DNA of 32,371 nt from Guillardia theta CCMP2712 (lineage: Eukaryota > Cryptophyceae > Pyrenomonadales > Geminigeraceae), in NCBI RefSeq assembly GCF_000315625.1, contig NW_005434560.1, forward strand, positions 1-32,371. Reading direction: 5' to 3'. Positions 10,920 to 23,355 of this stretch are shown piece by piece. A program made the position numbers and the translations under genes. Positions within the stretch are counted from its first letter, which is position 1. Each line of letters starts with the position of its first letter. The notes under the pieces are model-generated. The model worked only from the letters and a program-made list of their open reading frames with translations, was not told where the DNA came from and did not search any database.

Positions 10920-13456
10920 GGCCGCCCGGAGAGATCGGGCCCCCGGCCAATCTCCGGACACTTAGCCTCCTGGCGGGCCTCCAGGGGGTCTGAGGCGGGG
11001 CTGAAAAAAAGTCTTGTCTCGGTCACGTGATGTGTCACGTGACCGGTCAGGTGAGCCTGTCAGCCGGGTCACGGACCCTGTCAGCCGGCTGACATGTCAC
11101 GGGCCTGCTGACACGGTCCGCTGACCGGTCACGGCCGCCCGGAGAGATCAGGCCCCCGGCCAATCTCCGGACACTTAGCCTCCTGGCGCCGCCGGGCCTC
11201 CAGGGGGTCTGAGGCGGGGCTGAAGGCTGCAGTCGGTCTACTGACGGGCCCGGCCGGCAGGATCCGTCGAGAAACAGGGGGGTCAAGGGAGGTTTTCTTC
11301 CCCCTGGGAGAAATGTCCTATGGGTTTTTGGATCTGCGATATAAAAAAGTCTTGTCTCGGTCACGTGATGTGTCACGTGACCGGTCAGGTGAGCCTGTCA
11401 GCCGGGTCACGGACCCTGTCAGCCGGCTGACATGTCACGGGCCTGCTGACACGGTCCGCTGACCGGTCACGGCCGCCCGGAGAGATCAGGCCCCCGGCCA
11501 ATCTCCGGACACTTAGCCTCCTGGCGGGCCTCCAGGGGGTCTGAGGCGGGGCTGAAGGCTGCAGTCGGTCTACTGACGGGCCCGGCCGGCAGGATCCGTC
11601 GAGAAACAGGGGGGTCAAGGGAGGTTTTCTTCCCCCTGGGAGAAATGTCCTATGGGTTTTTGGATCTGCGATATAAAAAAGTCTTGTCTCGGTCACGTGA
11701 TGTGTCACGTGACCGGTCAGGTGAGCCTGTCAGCCGGGTCACGGCCCCTGTCAGCCGGCTGACATGTCACGGGCCTGCTGACACGGTCCGCTGACCGGTC
11801 ACGGCCGCCCGGAGAGATCAGGCCCCCGGCCAACCTCCGGACACTTAGCCTCCTGGCGGGCCTCCAGGGGGTCTGAGGCGGGGCTGAAGGCTGCAGTCGG
11901 TCTACTGACGGGCCCGGCCGGCAGGATCCGTCGAGAAACAGGGGGGTCAAGGGAGGTTTTCTTCCCCCTGGGAGAAATGTCCTATGGGTTTTTGGATCTG
12001 CGATATAAAAAAGTCTTGTCTCGGTCACGTGATGTGTCACGTGACCGGTCAGGTGAGCCTGTCAGCCGGGTCACGGCCCCTGTCAGCCGGCTGACATGTC
12101 ACGGGCCTGCTGACACGGTCCGCTGACCGGTCACGGCCGCCCGGAGAGATCAGGCCCCCGGCCAATCTCCGGACACTTAGCCTCCTGGCGGGCCTCCAGG
12201 GGGTCTGAGGCGGGGCTGAAGGCTGCAGTCGGTCTACTGACGGGCCCGGCCGGCAGGATCCGTCGAGAAACAGGGGGGTCAAGGGTAGGTTTTTCCTTCC
12301 CCCGTGGGAAGAAATGTCCTATTGGGTTTTTGGATCTGCGATATAAAAAAGTCTTGTCTCGGTCACGTGATGTGTCACGTGACCGGTCAGGTGAGCCTGT
12401 CAGCCGGGTCACGGACCCTGTCAGCCGGCTGACATGTCACGGGCCTGCTGACACGGTCCGCTGACCGGTCACGGCCGCCCGGAGAGATCAGGCCCCCGGC
12501 CAACCTCCGGACACTTAGCCTCCTGGCGGGCCTCCAGGGGGTCTGAGGCGGGGCTGAAGGCTGCAGTCGGTCTACTGACGGGCCCGGCCGGCAGGATCCG
12601 TCGAGAAACAGGGGGGTCAAGGGAGGTTTTCTTCCCCCTGGGAGAAATGTCCTATGGGTTTTTGGATCTGCGATATAAAAAAGTCTTGTCTCGGTCACGT
12701 GATGTGTCACGTGACCGGTCAGGTGAGCCTGTCAGCCGGGTCACGGACCCTGTCAGCCGGCTGACATGTCACGGGCCTGCTGACACGGTCCGCTGACCGG
12801 TCACGGCCGCCCGGAGAGATCAGGCCCCCGGCCAACCTCCGGACACTTAGCCTCCTGGCGGGCCTCCAGGGGGTCTGAGGCGGGGCTGAAGGCTGCAGTC
12901 GGTCTACTGACGGGCCCGGCCGGCAGGATCCGTCGAGAAACAGGGGGGTCAAGGGAGGTTTTCTTCCCCTGGGAGAAAATTTTGGGATCTGCGATATAAA
13001 AAAGTCTTGTCTCGGTCACGTGATGTGTCACGTGACCGGTCAGGTGAGCCTGTCAGCCGGGTCACGGACCCTGTCAGCCGGCTGACATGTCACGGGCCTG
13101 CTGACACGGTCCGCTGACCGGTCACGGCCGCCGCCGGAGAGATCAGGCCCCCGGCCAATCTCCGGACACTTAGCCTCCTGGCGGGCCTCCAGGGGGTCTG
13201 AGGCGGGGCTGAAGGCTGCAGTCGGTCTACTGACGGGCCCGGCCGGCAGGATCCGTCGAGAAACAGGGGGGTCAAGGGAGGTTTTCTTCCCCCTGGGAGA
13301 AAATTTTTGGGATCTGCGATATAAAAAAGTCTTGTCTCGGTCACGTGATGTGTCACGTGACCGGTCAGGTGAGCCTGTCAGCCGGGTCACGGACCCTGTC
13401 AGCCGGCTGACATGTCACGGGCCTGCTGACACGGTCCGCTGACCGGTCACGGCCGC
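10920..13456 (+). repeat. 332-bp satellite, array 3
   Basis: The longest array, with regular sites at 11385, 11717 and 12049. Variants include a 6-bp GCCGCC insertion near 11188, a 3-bp insertion near 13132, a deletion joining GGGGCTGAA to AAAAAGTC near 11005, a unit with several single-base insertions at 12285-12325, and two copies with a shortened AT island (about 12978 and about 13300). It stops at GGTCACGGCCGC. Confidence 0.95.
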
Positions 13457-13560
13457 ATGGCACACGCCGCCTGGCACACCCACAAACCCATCGATGCAGT
13501 AGCAATCCGTGATGGCCTTCGCCCCAACGTACAGTGACGTGGAATTGCCGGGCCTACATA
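13457..13560. other. Spacer at the satellite inversion point
   Basis: About 104 bp of non-satellite sequence separate forward satellite from an inverted satellite fragment. No coding content is recognised. Confidence 0.6.
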
Positions 13561-13685
13561 CCGGCTGACAGGGGCCGTGACCCGGCTGACAGGCTCACCT
13601 GACCGGTCACGTGACACATCACGTGACCGAGACAAGACTTTTTTATATCGCAGATCCAAAAACCCATAGGACATTTCTCCCAGGG
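13561..13685 (-). repeat. Inverted satellite fragment
   Basis: About 125 bp matching the reverse complement of the satellite, from the GTCAGCCGGCTGAC palindrome through the CACGTG pair and AT island to CTCCCAGGG. It is followed by an uninterrupted T-run. Confidence 0.9.
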
Positions 13686-14006
13686 TTAGTTTTTTTTTTT
13701 TTTGGCGATCAGCGGGTGAAGCGGGACTTTGCGGCGTAGCAGAGACCCATGCAGCGCCTATCGCCTGCAATACACGCGCGGGGACTTTGCGACGTAGCAG
13801 AGACCCAACGAGGACAACATTGCATGGAGTATGTCTGGTTCATGTGCAACCAGTACCTTGTGACCGAGAGGGAAACGATTAACAAGGTGCATGGTATGTA
13901 GATATTCATGGACATCTTCCCAAACATCGCCGACGGCTTCAGGCAGGAGAACCTGCAGTCTTGCGAGTGGGGTGGTATGTGTGGATTTAAGAAAAGCAAC
14001 GCTATG
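13686..14006 (-). mobile_element. Solo right end of an E1-type element
   Basis: The segment starts with a T-run of about 15. It holds two copies of a roughly 29-bp direct repeat around GGGACTTTGCGRCGTAGCAG (13721-13749 and 13778-13807). It ends in GTGGTATGTGTGGATTT followed by GAAAAGCAACGCTATG (13991-14006), the E1-type right terminus. No partner left end is present nearby, so this is a truncated copy. A minus-strand stretch at about 13815-13975 is open and looks somewhat codon-like, but I cannot identify it. Confidence 0.5.
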
Positions 14007-14274
14007 AGCCAAGCCTTGCATGATGGGATACTTCCAGTTTCGCTTGCTCGTTTAAGCAGAAACTAGTTGACAATCGGCCTTTACCGTACTGCAGCCTGAG
14101 AACCTCTCCCTGCAGCCTTAGCGCCATGTCCGAAGATGCAATGGGAGGGTATCCGGGGTTATGTTGCCAGTGCGGAGGCGGGCAACAATAAGTGCATGCT
14201 TCTATTAGACTAATTCGGTGCGCAACGGGCTAGGCTCGATTGCAGAAACTTTTTGGCGTGTTCAAAATCATGAG

Positions 14275-14280
14275 TTTATT
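14275..14280 (-). promoter_or_regulatory. Poly(A) signal of the fucose synthase gene
   Basis: AATAAA on the minus strand, about 60 nt downstream of the TAG at 14342. Confidence 0.5.
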
Positions 14281-14341
14281 CTGTGCAACCTTAAACGTCA
14301 ATGAACGGCACATTTTGCGTGAACGTATTGATGAACATCAT

Positions 14342-16007
<1,666 letters not shown>

Positions 16008-16031
16008 GTTGGATCTCCAAGCCCCCTTCCC

Positions 16032-16039
16032 TTTTTATA
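16032..16039 (-). promoter_or_regulatory. TATA box of the fucose synthase gene
   Basis: CCCTATAAAAAGGG lies on the minus strand about 32 nt upstream of the first ATG (16007). Normal TATA spacing would leave almost no 5' leader, so the second in-frame ATG (codon 3, 16001) may be the real start. Confidence 0.5.
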
Positions 16040-16412
16040 GGGGCGTAGGATTAACGTTGTGGAACCGTGGTGTATATTTACACTTGTAAGACCAAAACAG
16101 GAGATTACAGTTCTTTATTGTCGGTTTTTCCATTTACTATAGAAGTAACATAAAAATTGTTCGGAAATGGACCCCACCCCTCCAAATCTATCATTTAGTA
16201 CCCACCCCTGCACGTCGAACCCCCATCCCCACCCTCCGCTTTGTGTGGCCACCCGCCTCAGAGTGTCCAACACTTAGCCAAATTTTCACAGTTCGAGTCA
16301 ACACACAACTTGAACGCATCGTTGCATCTTTACGTCACCCGCGGTTCGAGGTTCCATACCATTTATGTAAGATCTAAACTTCAATTCCACAGCCACTCCA
16401 GTTCATCAAGGT
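16040..16412. other. Intergenic, between fucose synthase and recombinase
   Basis: No gene is recognised. It is the upstream region of the fucose synthase and lies downstream of the recombinase stop codon on the same strand. A C-rich tract is present near 16170-16250. Confidence 0.5.
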
Positions 16413-16954
16413 CTAGAAGGTGCACTTGATTCGCAGTTTGCGAACATAACTTGTCCATTTTAGCTGTCCACTTCGATTCGTCGAACTGCTACTGGCAGCT
16501 CCAATGTCGATCCAATTCAGGTATTGATGGGCATACTTCATGAAGAATTCATTCGTTTCTCGGACTGAAGGATTCCCCCGCTCTATACAAACCAGTTGGT
16601 CCATTTCCCTCCTTCTCGCTTCATTGTCCTGTTCGCTGTCCCTGATCACCTTCCTTATGAATTGATGAAATTGCCTCATGAAAAACTTCATATCTGTCAA
16701 TCGTTTATCTTGGCTCTTCTGTGTCAAATCTTTTCCCCTCATACGTTTCAGCGGTGGAAGTCCTTTTAAATTGTTGCCACAATGCCAAATGCTCCAGGCT
16801 GCCTCTGTTACTCCTGCCCGGTCGTCCGATACTCGTATATCTTCCGGAAGAAGCCTCTGACCTTGGCACTGCTGTACTTCTGGCTGCTGCTGTGAATGAA
16901 GTGGCTCCTGACATACTTCCTCTTGCCGTTGTTGCACTTGCTGTGGTTGCACTA

Positions 16955-17043
<89 letters not shown>

Positions 17044-19525
17044 AGGTGCTGGAGCAATTCAAGTTGTTGCTGCTGCAAATTCTCTATCATCCGTTTCTGC
17101 ATGTCCCAACCTTCCTGTAGCTTTGCAACTACTTCTCGTAGTTGCATTTGCACCGTGAAGTTCTCGTGGCCATGATTTTGTTGCATAGATACTTCAAGCT
17201 GTTGTAGCAATAGCAGGCGATTTTCCTCATTCTTTCCCTGAGACTGTTTAAAATAGTTGACAATCTCCTTGAATTGCACCTCCATCTTTTGCATCATGCT
17301 GTCTTGCTTCAGTCTCAGCTGTTCATTGGCTGCCACCAGCTGTTCATTGGCTGCCACCAGCTGTTCATTGCCTGCCACCACTTGATCAAGCTTCTCTTGC
17401 AAAAGTTGTGTCTTCATCATCCACTGCTTTTCGTGAACCAGTGATGTGACATGAGGCGGACATCCAGTACTACGATAAATGGGAACCTGCACAGTGCACA
17501 TCATGTTCTCGGAACTTTCATTCATCTCTGTGGGTACGTCTGTAGGAAGCAGAACTAAAACTTGCTCTTTCAGCTGTTCATAAATTCCAGTATCCCGAAA
17601 CAATGCGCAGCTCCATAATGGATGACTGGGGTCCAACTCCTTTCTCAAGTAATCGAAATGATACACAATGCTTGCTAAGCAATGTATCAGAATCCCATTC
17701 ATATTCCCTGGCAATGTAGGAAAACATAACTGAATCGTACTCTGTACTAATTCATCATTTCCCTTCTTGAACTGTGGAGGTAATGACGCAAACATCGCCG
17801 AATGAATGGGTAATCCACAGGCCGTACGACCAACAAACAGATCTGATGCAGCCTCGTACTTGAAGTAAGTCTTGGGAATTGTTCCGTTGTTCCAACTGGC
17901 TCGGTCAGAAACCGCGGTAACTGATGGACAGTGAGTAGAACCACTTGTACAATACGTCGCTGCACCCTACACGTAGGGTTCAAACAATCTTCACATCATC
18001 AATCATTATCTCACCTTTCGAATGGAGTGGGTGCCTAAATCCTCCTTGTTCATCCCAAGTCTTTGCAGCTCCTGACAGACAGCTTTCCGAATGGCTCGGT
18101 AATCATACGGAGCATCCTGTGCGCTAGAAGATTCATCACACTCACCCCGTTCGGGCAGTGTCATGACTTTCTGCAGACAATTGACAAAACGATGGTATTG
18201 ACTGCCACCTATCATGCCCAAAAAATGCATCAGTATCAACCACATTTCATGCCAAGTACACCTGGAAACAACTTCCTGGTGTCTGGAGAATGACTCATTA
18301 GGTACACACCCATAGCAAGAATGGGGCAAATTGCAGGACAGATCGGATTGGCATATATTGATTTCGGCTCGTTCCGTTCTCCAACTTGATCTGTCTTGCT
18401 ATGAGGAAAACATATCCACATGTGATCGTCTTTCCATCCCATGTGTTGAAACAGAATCTCAGCCGTATTGAAAGATCTGCAGATCAGATTCCAACTTAGT
18501 ATCAGGAAGGTACGACCAACTATTAAATCCATCTTCTTACATTTCAGCAACTCTCCACCCATTATGACATACAAACTAAAGGGTAATGGATCCTTGCCAG
18601 ATGACAATTTCGTTCCACTCACGGCTCTCTCATCTGCGATGGTGTTCTGAAGACCTTTATAGAAATCGGCTATCTGAACGTCGAACTTTCTCCTGTACGT
18701 TTTGGTCTTGTGGTGCCTTCTATAGAAATGCCTAACACCTGATCTCAAAGCTACGTATGACGAAAATTTCAACTTTTTCTTCATCATGACATTTACCACA
18801 TAGCTGGTCCATTGCTTGTATGAGAACCTTCTCGTGTTGAATGGTAACAATTCTCTTCTCTTCAACAATTCTTTGATCTTCTTGGTAATTGGACCACGAT
18901 TTCTGGGTTCGTTGTCTAAACAACTCTTGAATTCGTGATTCAAACAAAATGGTTTGGTTTCATACAACCATGCAATCAGCTGACTTACAGAACTCAAGTA
19001 ACATGCCTTCGAATTGTCCGAGAGCATCCTGTCTTTGACAGACTCGATTCTTTCTCTTGTTTCTTGTTCGTCCTCGCCTTCCATTTCCTCCACTTCCTCG
19101 TTATCGTCCTCGTCGTCGTCTTCTTCTTCGTCTTCGTCTTCGTCCGAGGCTTCGTCTCCGCCTACCTCTCTCTCTGCAACTCCGTCTGCGTCGTGATCGT
19201 TCTCCTTGTTGCATACCCGTCTAGTTCTGTTAGTCCCTGAAACGTATTCCACAATTGATTCCGCGATTTGTTCTTCAGAGATGGAAGGAACAACTTTTGG
19301 GGTTTGCTGCTGCGCTGAAGTTTTTGGTCCCTTTGTTCCTTTTGGGTTGCGAGTCGAGCAACCACAATCACTCCACTCTTCACTCCATTCACTAGCACAA
19401 AGATGATGAAACATGTTTGAGCAGACAGTACATTGATACAGTTGAGCTGCGTCGTCCCTAACCTTGCATCGTGAACCGAACAAGCATTTCTGACGGCTAC
19501 CTTGTGATCCAGCGGCTGTGGCCAT
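16413..19525 (-). CDS. Crypton-type tyrosine recombinase, 3 exons, 1003 aa
   Basis: Exons 19525-18262, 18208-18015 and 17966-16413 (TAG) join through GT-AG introns of 53 and 48 nt. Both keep frame and fall inside conserved motifs (LFPG|GSQY and HSIRK|GAATY). The catalytic set of DNA-cleaving tyrosine recombinases is visible: R350 (LICRSFN), K377 (HSKTDQ), H482-x-x-R485 (THSIRK), W511 and Y520 (KTYFKYE). The segment ending VGRTACGLP matches what I know of Crypton recombinases from oomycetes and algae. Extras: a Cys/His cluster (C14, C20, C32, C35, H40/H41, C43, C54, C56), a strongly acidic stretch (about 120-155), a coiled-coil Gln-rich region with two repeats of QLVAANE, 29 consecutive Gln, and a C-terminal W...GLPPLKRM segment resembling the GCR1_C DNA-binding domain of fungal Cryptons. 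No stop or frameshift is seen, so it may be active or domesticated. Element ends were not found; Cryptons lack long TIRs. Confidence 0.85.
16956..17042 (+). repeat. Pure (CTG)29 microsatellite
   Basis: 29 uninterrupted CTG triplets, read as CAG/Gln on the coding (minus) strand of the recombinase gene. The absence of CAA interruptions makes it prone to length change. Confidence 0.95.
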
Positions 19526-20186
19526 GCTGAGCGATTTGCGCGGTTGCAGGCATGAAAGGGGGGGTGGGGGGTGGAGGGGGCCGGGGGCTGCAATAAACTA
19601 CTACGCAGGAGGCTCAGGATTTAGGGGGTAGGAGCAATTAGAGGTCCAGAGTTGAGTGAAAAAAAATCTCTAATTGAAATTTCCTGTTTTGGTCATGATG
19701 TTTTTCAATAAATTTTTACAAATAAGACATCCCCTCTGTCAACCCGTAAAAGTAGGGGTACTCAGATTCCGCACCCCTAAAATAGTTTTAATAAAGTTTG
19801 GGATTTCAGGAAATCCGTCGGACAGGGATTTGAACTAGGAAAAATCCTGAAAACGCTAGCTAATTAGAGGTGTAAGATGTAGTCCGGACAAGTGTCTGAC
19901 AGATGCCGGACACGAGCATAAGGTCTTGTCCGGCAGGGAGGGCAAAGTTGAGTAAATATTTTGTCCTGCATCTTCAATGAATGCCAAATAATACCTTTGG
20001 AAAGCAGGGCATGATTTTACTAGGGTACTTGAAGTGTTTAGTAGGGGTAGCACAAAAATTATGCTACTTATAAAAGTTCTTATATAACACATGCCGGACA
20101 AACCAATTTCCTGAACCCTGTTGGAATAATACTACTAGGTTTTTTACTCGATGCTGGAATTTCATGAGGGGATGAAACGGTATGTG
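19526..20186. other. Upstream region of the recombinase gene with CCGGACA motifs
   Basis: No gene is seen. It holds four copies of TGCCGGACA or close variants: 19883-19890 (TCCGGACA), about 19904-19912, an inverted copy at about 19927-19935, and 20092-20100. CCGGACAAG (19884-19892) and CTTGTCCGG (19925-19933) can pair as a hairpin. These could be recombinase-binding or element-end sequences, which is inference only. Confidence 0.4.
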
Positions 20187-20504
20187 CATAGCGTTGCTTT
20201 TCCGGCCGGGCGCTCATAGGAAAAATTGGCAATATTTTTTTTTTTTCGAAGGACCTGAGGGGTCCCTTCATTCCATGCCAATTGGGAGTACCCTCCTTTG
20301 AGAAGTCATGTGGGAGGGTAGTCGCTCTCATGAAAATCGTTGCTGTGCAGGGCCAAAGAGGGGTAGGGTGATTTGAATTTGGTGGCGTGGACACCTCACC
20401 ACGCCAAACCAATGTAAAAGTACGCATTTTAGGAGTATCTGTGGTACCAACTTAAAATTGCAGCTCTTACATGGTACAAAATGAGGGCCAAACTGGTCGG
20501 AACT

Positions 20505-21162
20505 TCGACTTCCGAGAACCCCTCCATTTGACTGTTGTTGGGGGGTGGGGTAGGCATGGAGCACCCTCAACCACCCACCTTTGAAAGAATTTGAAACTGC
20601 GTAATAGGGGGTGGGGGGTAGCCCCCTTTTCTCATTCCCCAAGCCCCCTCTCCCTGGACGAGCAAGAGGCGATGAAATGGTGCCTTCCTGACTCGCGAGG
20701 ATGAACCTTGATATTGAGAGACTTCGAATCCAACCCAACTGAGATAGGAATGAGATGAAGATCTCATATCACATCTGTAAGAGATGATCGAGCTTCTTTC
20801 TCAACTCTGCAGGTTGGGCCAAGGTTTGAATCATCCAGCGTGTAATGTAATATGTGCCCTTGGTTCATACAATCCGCGAGTGTACTTGCAAATATGCTTC
20901 GAAGACATGATGACATTTTTATGAACAAGTAAGGAACTAATAATGGATACACCATTGAACAGAATCAACTCTGATTGACCCTTCTTTCAAATTGCAGTGC
21001 GTTGCACGTTGCGCTCAAATGCATGATTTGTGAGAAATTTGTATTCAACTGTACCTTGAGCGACTTTTCTGTCTAACAATATGTTCTCATGTCATCGCTC
21101 ACTTTCAATTCTTCTAGTCTTACGGTCAGGATTCATGCACTTCACTTTTCTACAGAGGACAG
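20505..21162 (-). repeat. Repeat B, part 1
   Basis: Reverse-complement paralogue of about 6787-7445 in repeat A. It ends in GACAG at the 5' LTR of the inserted retrotransposon and continues after it at 27356. Confidence 0.85.
21158..21162 (+). repeat. Target-site duplication, left copy (GACAG)
   Basis: The five bases before the 5' LTR equal those after the 3' LTR (27356-27360). Integrases of this family leave 5-bp duplications. Confidence 0.95.
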
Positions 21163-21333
21163 TGTTGTATTCTGGACTCATACCGGACGCCCCTTGGACG
21201 TAGCGTAGGGAAATAGGATGACGATGCAGATTCCTGCAGTGGTGCTGCTGATCTGATGAGCGTGTGTGCTTAATAAACAGAGATCCTAAGATCATCTGAA
21301 CTCAACGTCTTACGCAAGGTTGTGTATACAACA
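21163..21333 (+). repeat. 5' LTR (171 bp)
   Basis: Starts TGTTGTAT and ends ATACAACA, an 8-bp perfect terminal inverted repeat with TG...CA ends. It contains AATAAA at 21272-21277, a possible poly(A) signal. No clear TATA box is seen. It is short for an LTR of this family. Confidence 0.97.
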
Positions 21334-21335
21334 TA

Positions 21336-21349
21336 TGGTAGCGAATTGG
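21336..21349 (+). promoter_or_regulatory. Putative primer-binding site
   Basis: TGGTAGCGAATTGG begins 2 nt after the 5' LTR. TGGTAGC matches the complement of the 3' end (GCTACCA) typical of eukaryotic initiator tRNA-Met. The match beyond about 8 nt cannot be judged without the host tRNA. Confidence 0.6.
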
Positions 21350-21383
21350 TTCACATTCCAGCACTGATTCAGAATCTCAAAGG

Positions 21384-23306
21384 ATGATTTCAGCAAAGAA
21401 AGCAAGCAAACTATCAGTATTGAAAGTGAGAAAATCGCGTAAGGCTCAGACCAGTGAACGAAGGATTCCGACATCTACGGAACAAGTCTCTGATTCAACT
21501 TCGATCCATCCAAATATTGGAGCTCAACAATTTCAATTCCCCCGTCCTTTTTCCGCAACGAAAGATGATGATTCAATTATGCAAGATCGACCACAGCAGG
21601 ATTCCCATCCAGCTTCTGGTGCTCGCCCAGCTTCTGGTGCTCGCCCATTTTTTTTCACGCCAGTACCAGCCCCGTCTATCTTCGGACAGGAGTCTCCGGC
21701 ACCGCATGCTTCCCGTCCTTCCGCTTTTGGTGCTTTTTCTCCGCGTACCCCTGCCGCAGAGCCCATCCCTGCGATGTCTTCGGGTCGGAATGCCCCTGCC
21801 GCAGAGCCCATCCCTGCGATGTCTTCAGGTCGAAATTCTCCTGCCACCAACGACAAGGAACCATCTCTTCGTCAACTTTTTGCTTTACTCCTGCAACAGA
21901 ACGCAGATGCCCAGCAACGTCAAGAAGCACTTGAACGCAAGCTGGATCGTCAATTTGAGCAATCTCAGGAATTCAATGATCGTCTATTTGCTCAATCCTA
22001 CGAACTTCAAGACCGTCTGGTTTCCGCCCTTTCAACCTCTGTGGCAGCAATCCAGCGCTTGAAGCCCCTCCCAGCACCGTCTAGCGCGCAGCCGTCTCCG
22101 CGCATGGCGAGTTCTCCCTCCCCTCCCAGCCCTCGGCTGATGCAGACGCATGTCATCCCGGTTGAGTCAGACCCTTCGTCGATTCCCGAAGCTCCCCCTC
22201 CAGTTTCTCTCTTACCAGAGCGACTGATGACTCCGTTGCCAGGTATTCGTGCTTCTAACATGCAGCAGAATCCCTCTCGTGACGCGTGCATGTCGCTGAT
22301 TCCTCAGCCCACGCCCGTCCGTCCTTCTCAACCTTTCCCTGGTGACAAACTCCCGAAATTTCAGCCCCGAACGTCCATCACCCCCTTTATCGGTCAGGCT
22401 GATTCTCGAAGCATTCACAGCTGGCTCTCTCAGATGGGACGCGCTCTGTCTGTTCAACGGATTCCCGGCAACCTGTGGGTTTACTATACAACGACATTTC
22501 TTGATGACTCTGTTCTTCAACGCATGTCTCACGATCGTCCTCTTGACGAATGGTTTCTTCTTCCTTGGTCGGAATTCTGTCTTTTCATCACGCAGCAATT
22601 TCCTCCCGCGGCTCACATCGCCAAACTACAGCACCAAGTGACCAATCTCTGTCAAGGCGTCAACGAATCGATCACTGATTATACTCTTCGGACGCAACGT
22701 TATGTTGACGAACTTTTACTCTACAAATCTGAAACTGTCGTATTTCAAGAGCACAATCTTCTTCAGCAATTTGCCAACGGTTTTCTCGACCCGGAAGTTC
22801 GACTCGTTATGGTCCCCATAGCGCACATGCATCCTGCTACAGCTGCCACGATGTCGCTTCTCGCACAGAAAGCTTTCGCCTTCGTCAAACCGTCTTCTTT
22901 GGTTCCGGCTCCACAGCCCATTTGTGCCCTTCAACCCTCTCCGTCGACGCCAGGAGTTCAGCCCTCCCCAGCTCCCGCGCAGTCCTCCAGTTCTCCCCCA
23001 AATTATTTCTGCACGTACTGCAAACGTTCTGGACACACGTTGAAGTACTGCCGCAAGAAAAAGCAAGCTGATCGCAATGCTTCTTCCGCCGTGACACAGC
23101 CCTCCCATCCTCCAGCGAGTCAAGCCGCCATCGTCAATGCCATCACGGCTCTCCTTCAGAATGGTGCTCCAGCTCCTAACCCGGGCTCTCCCGGTCCCGT
23201 CACGCATTCCCCTGCAGTCGCCTCCGCTTCTGCTCCTCCTGGGACAGTCTCTTCGTCCTCATCAGCAAGAGCTCAGCCTCCTGCTGATCCCCCGCCTCAG
23301 GAATAG
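21384..23306 (+). CDS. gag: Gag polyprotein of the chromovirus (640 aa)
   Basis: Capsid/nucleocapsid protein forming the retrotransposon particle. The N-terminal third is Ser/Pro-rich and low-complexity, with a near-exact tandem duplication (PAAEPIPAMSSGRN twice, about residues 125-153). The central region (about 325-480, with WLSQMGRAL, LPWSEF and the TLRTQRYVDEL segment) resembles the retrotransposon gag capsid fold. One CCHC zinc knuckle, C543-x2-C546-x4-H551-x4-C556, binds RNA. The Pro/Ser-rich tail ends at UAG (23304-23306), which is in the same frame as pol. The start ATG lies 50 nt after the 5' LTR. Confidence 0.93.
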   Translation: MISAKKASKLSVLKVRKSRKAQTSERRIPTSTEQVSDSTSIHPNIGAQQFQFPRPFSATKDDDSIMQDRPQQDSHPASGARPASGARPFFFTPVPAPSIFGQESPAPHASRPSAFGAFSPRTPAAEPIPAMSSGRNAPAAEPIPAMSSGRNSPATNDKEPSLRQLFALLLQQNADAQQRQEALERKLDRQFEQSQEFNDRLFAQSYELQDRLVSALSTSVAAIQRLKPLPAPSSAQPSPRMASSPSPPSPRLMQTHVIPVESDPSSIPEAPPPVSLLPERLMTPLPGIRASNMQQNPSRDACMSLIPQPTPVRPSQPFPGDKLPKFQPRTSITPFIGQADSRSIHSWLSQMGRALSVQRIPGNLWVYYTTTFLDDSVLQRMSHDRPLDEWFLLPWSEFCLFITQQFPPAAHIAKLQHQVTNLCQGVNESITDYTLRTQRYVDELLLYKSETVVFQEHNLLQQFANGFLDPEVRLVMVPIAHMHPATAATMSLLAQKAFAFVKPSSLVPAPQPICALQPSPSTPGVQPSPAPAQSSSSPPNYFCTYCKRSGHTLKYCRKKKQADRNASSAVTQPSHPPASQAAIVNAITALLQNGAPAPNPGSPGPVTHSPAVASASAPPGTVSSSSSARAQPPADPPPQE

Positions 23307-23355
23307 GGTACCGCAGGTCATGCTCTCGGTTATTGCAGTTCGACGACGAGCATGA
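23304..23355 (+). promoter_or_regulatory. Gag-Pol UAG with downstream stem-loop (candidate readthrough signal)
   Basis: The gag UAG is followed in the same frame by 15 sense codons leading straight into the pol ATG (23352), with no other stop. TCATGCTC (23318-23325) and GAGCATGA (23348-23355) form a perfect 8-bp stem, extendable by a G-U pair, starting 11 nt after the UAG. The base after the stop is G (UAG-GGU). A stop in frame plus a nearby stem is the layout used for stop-codon readthrough in gammaretroviruses. Here it is inference. Confidence 0.65.
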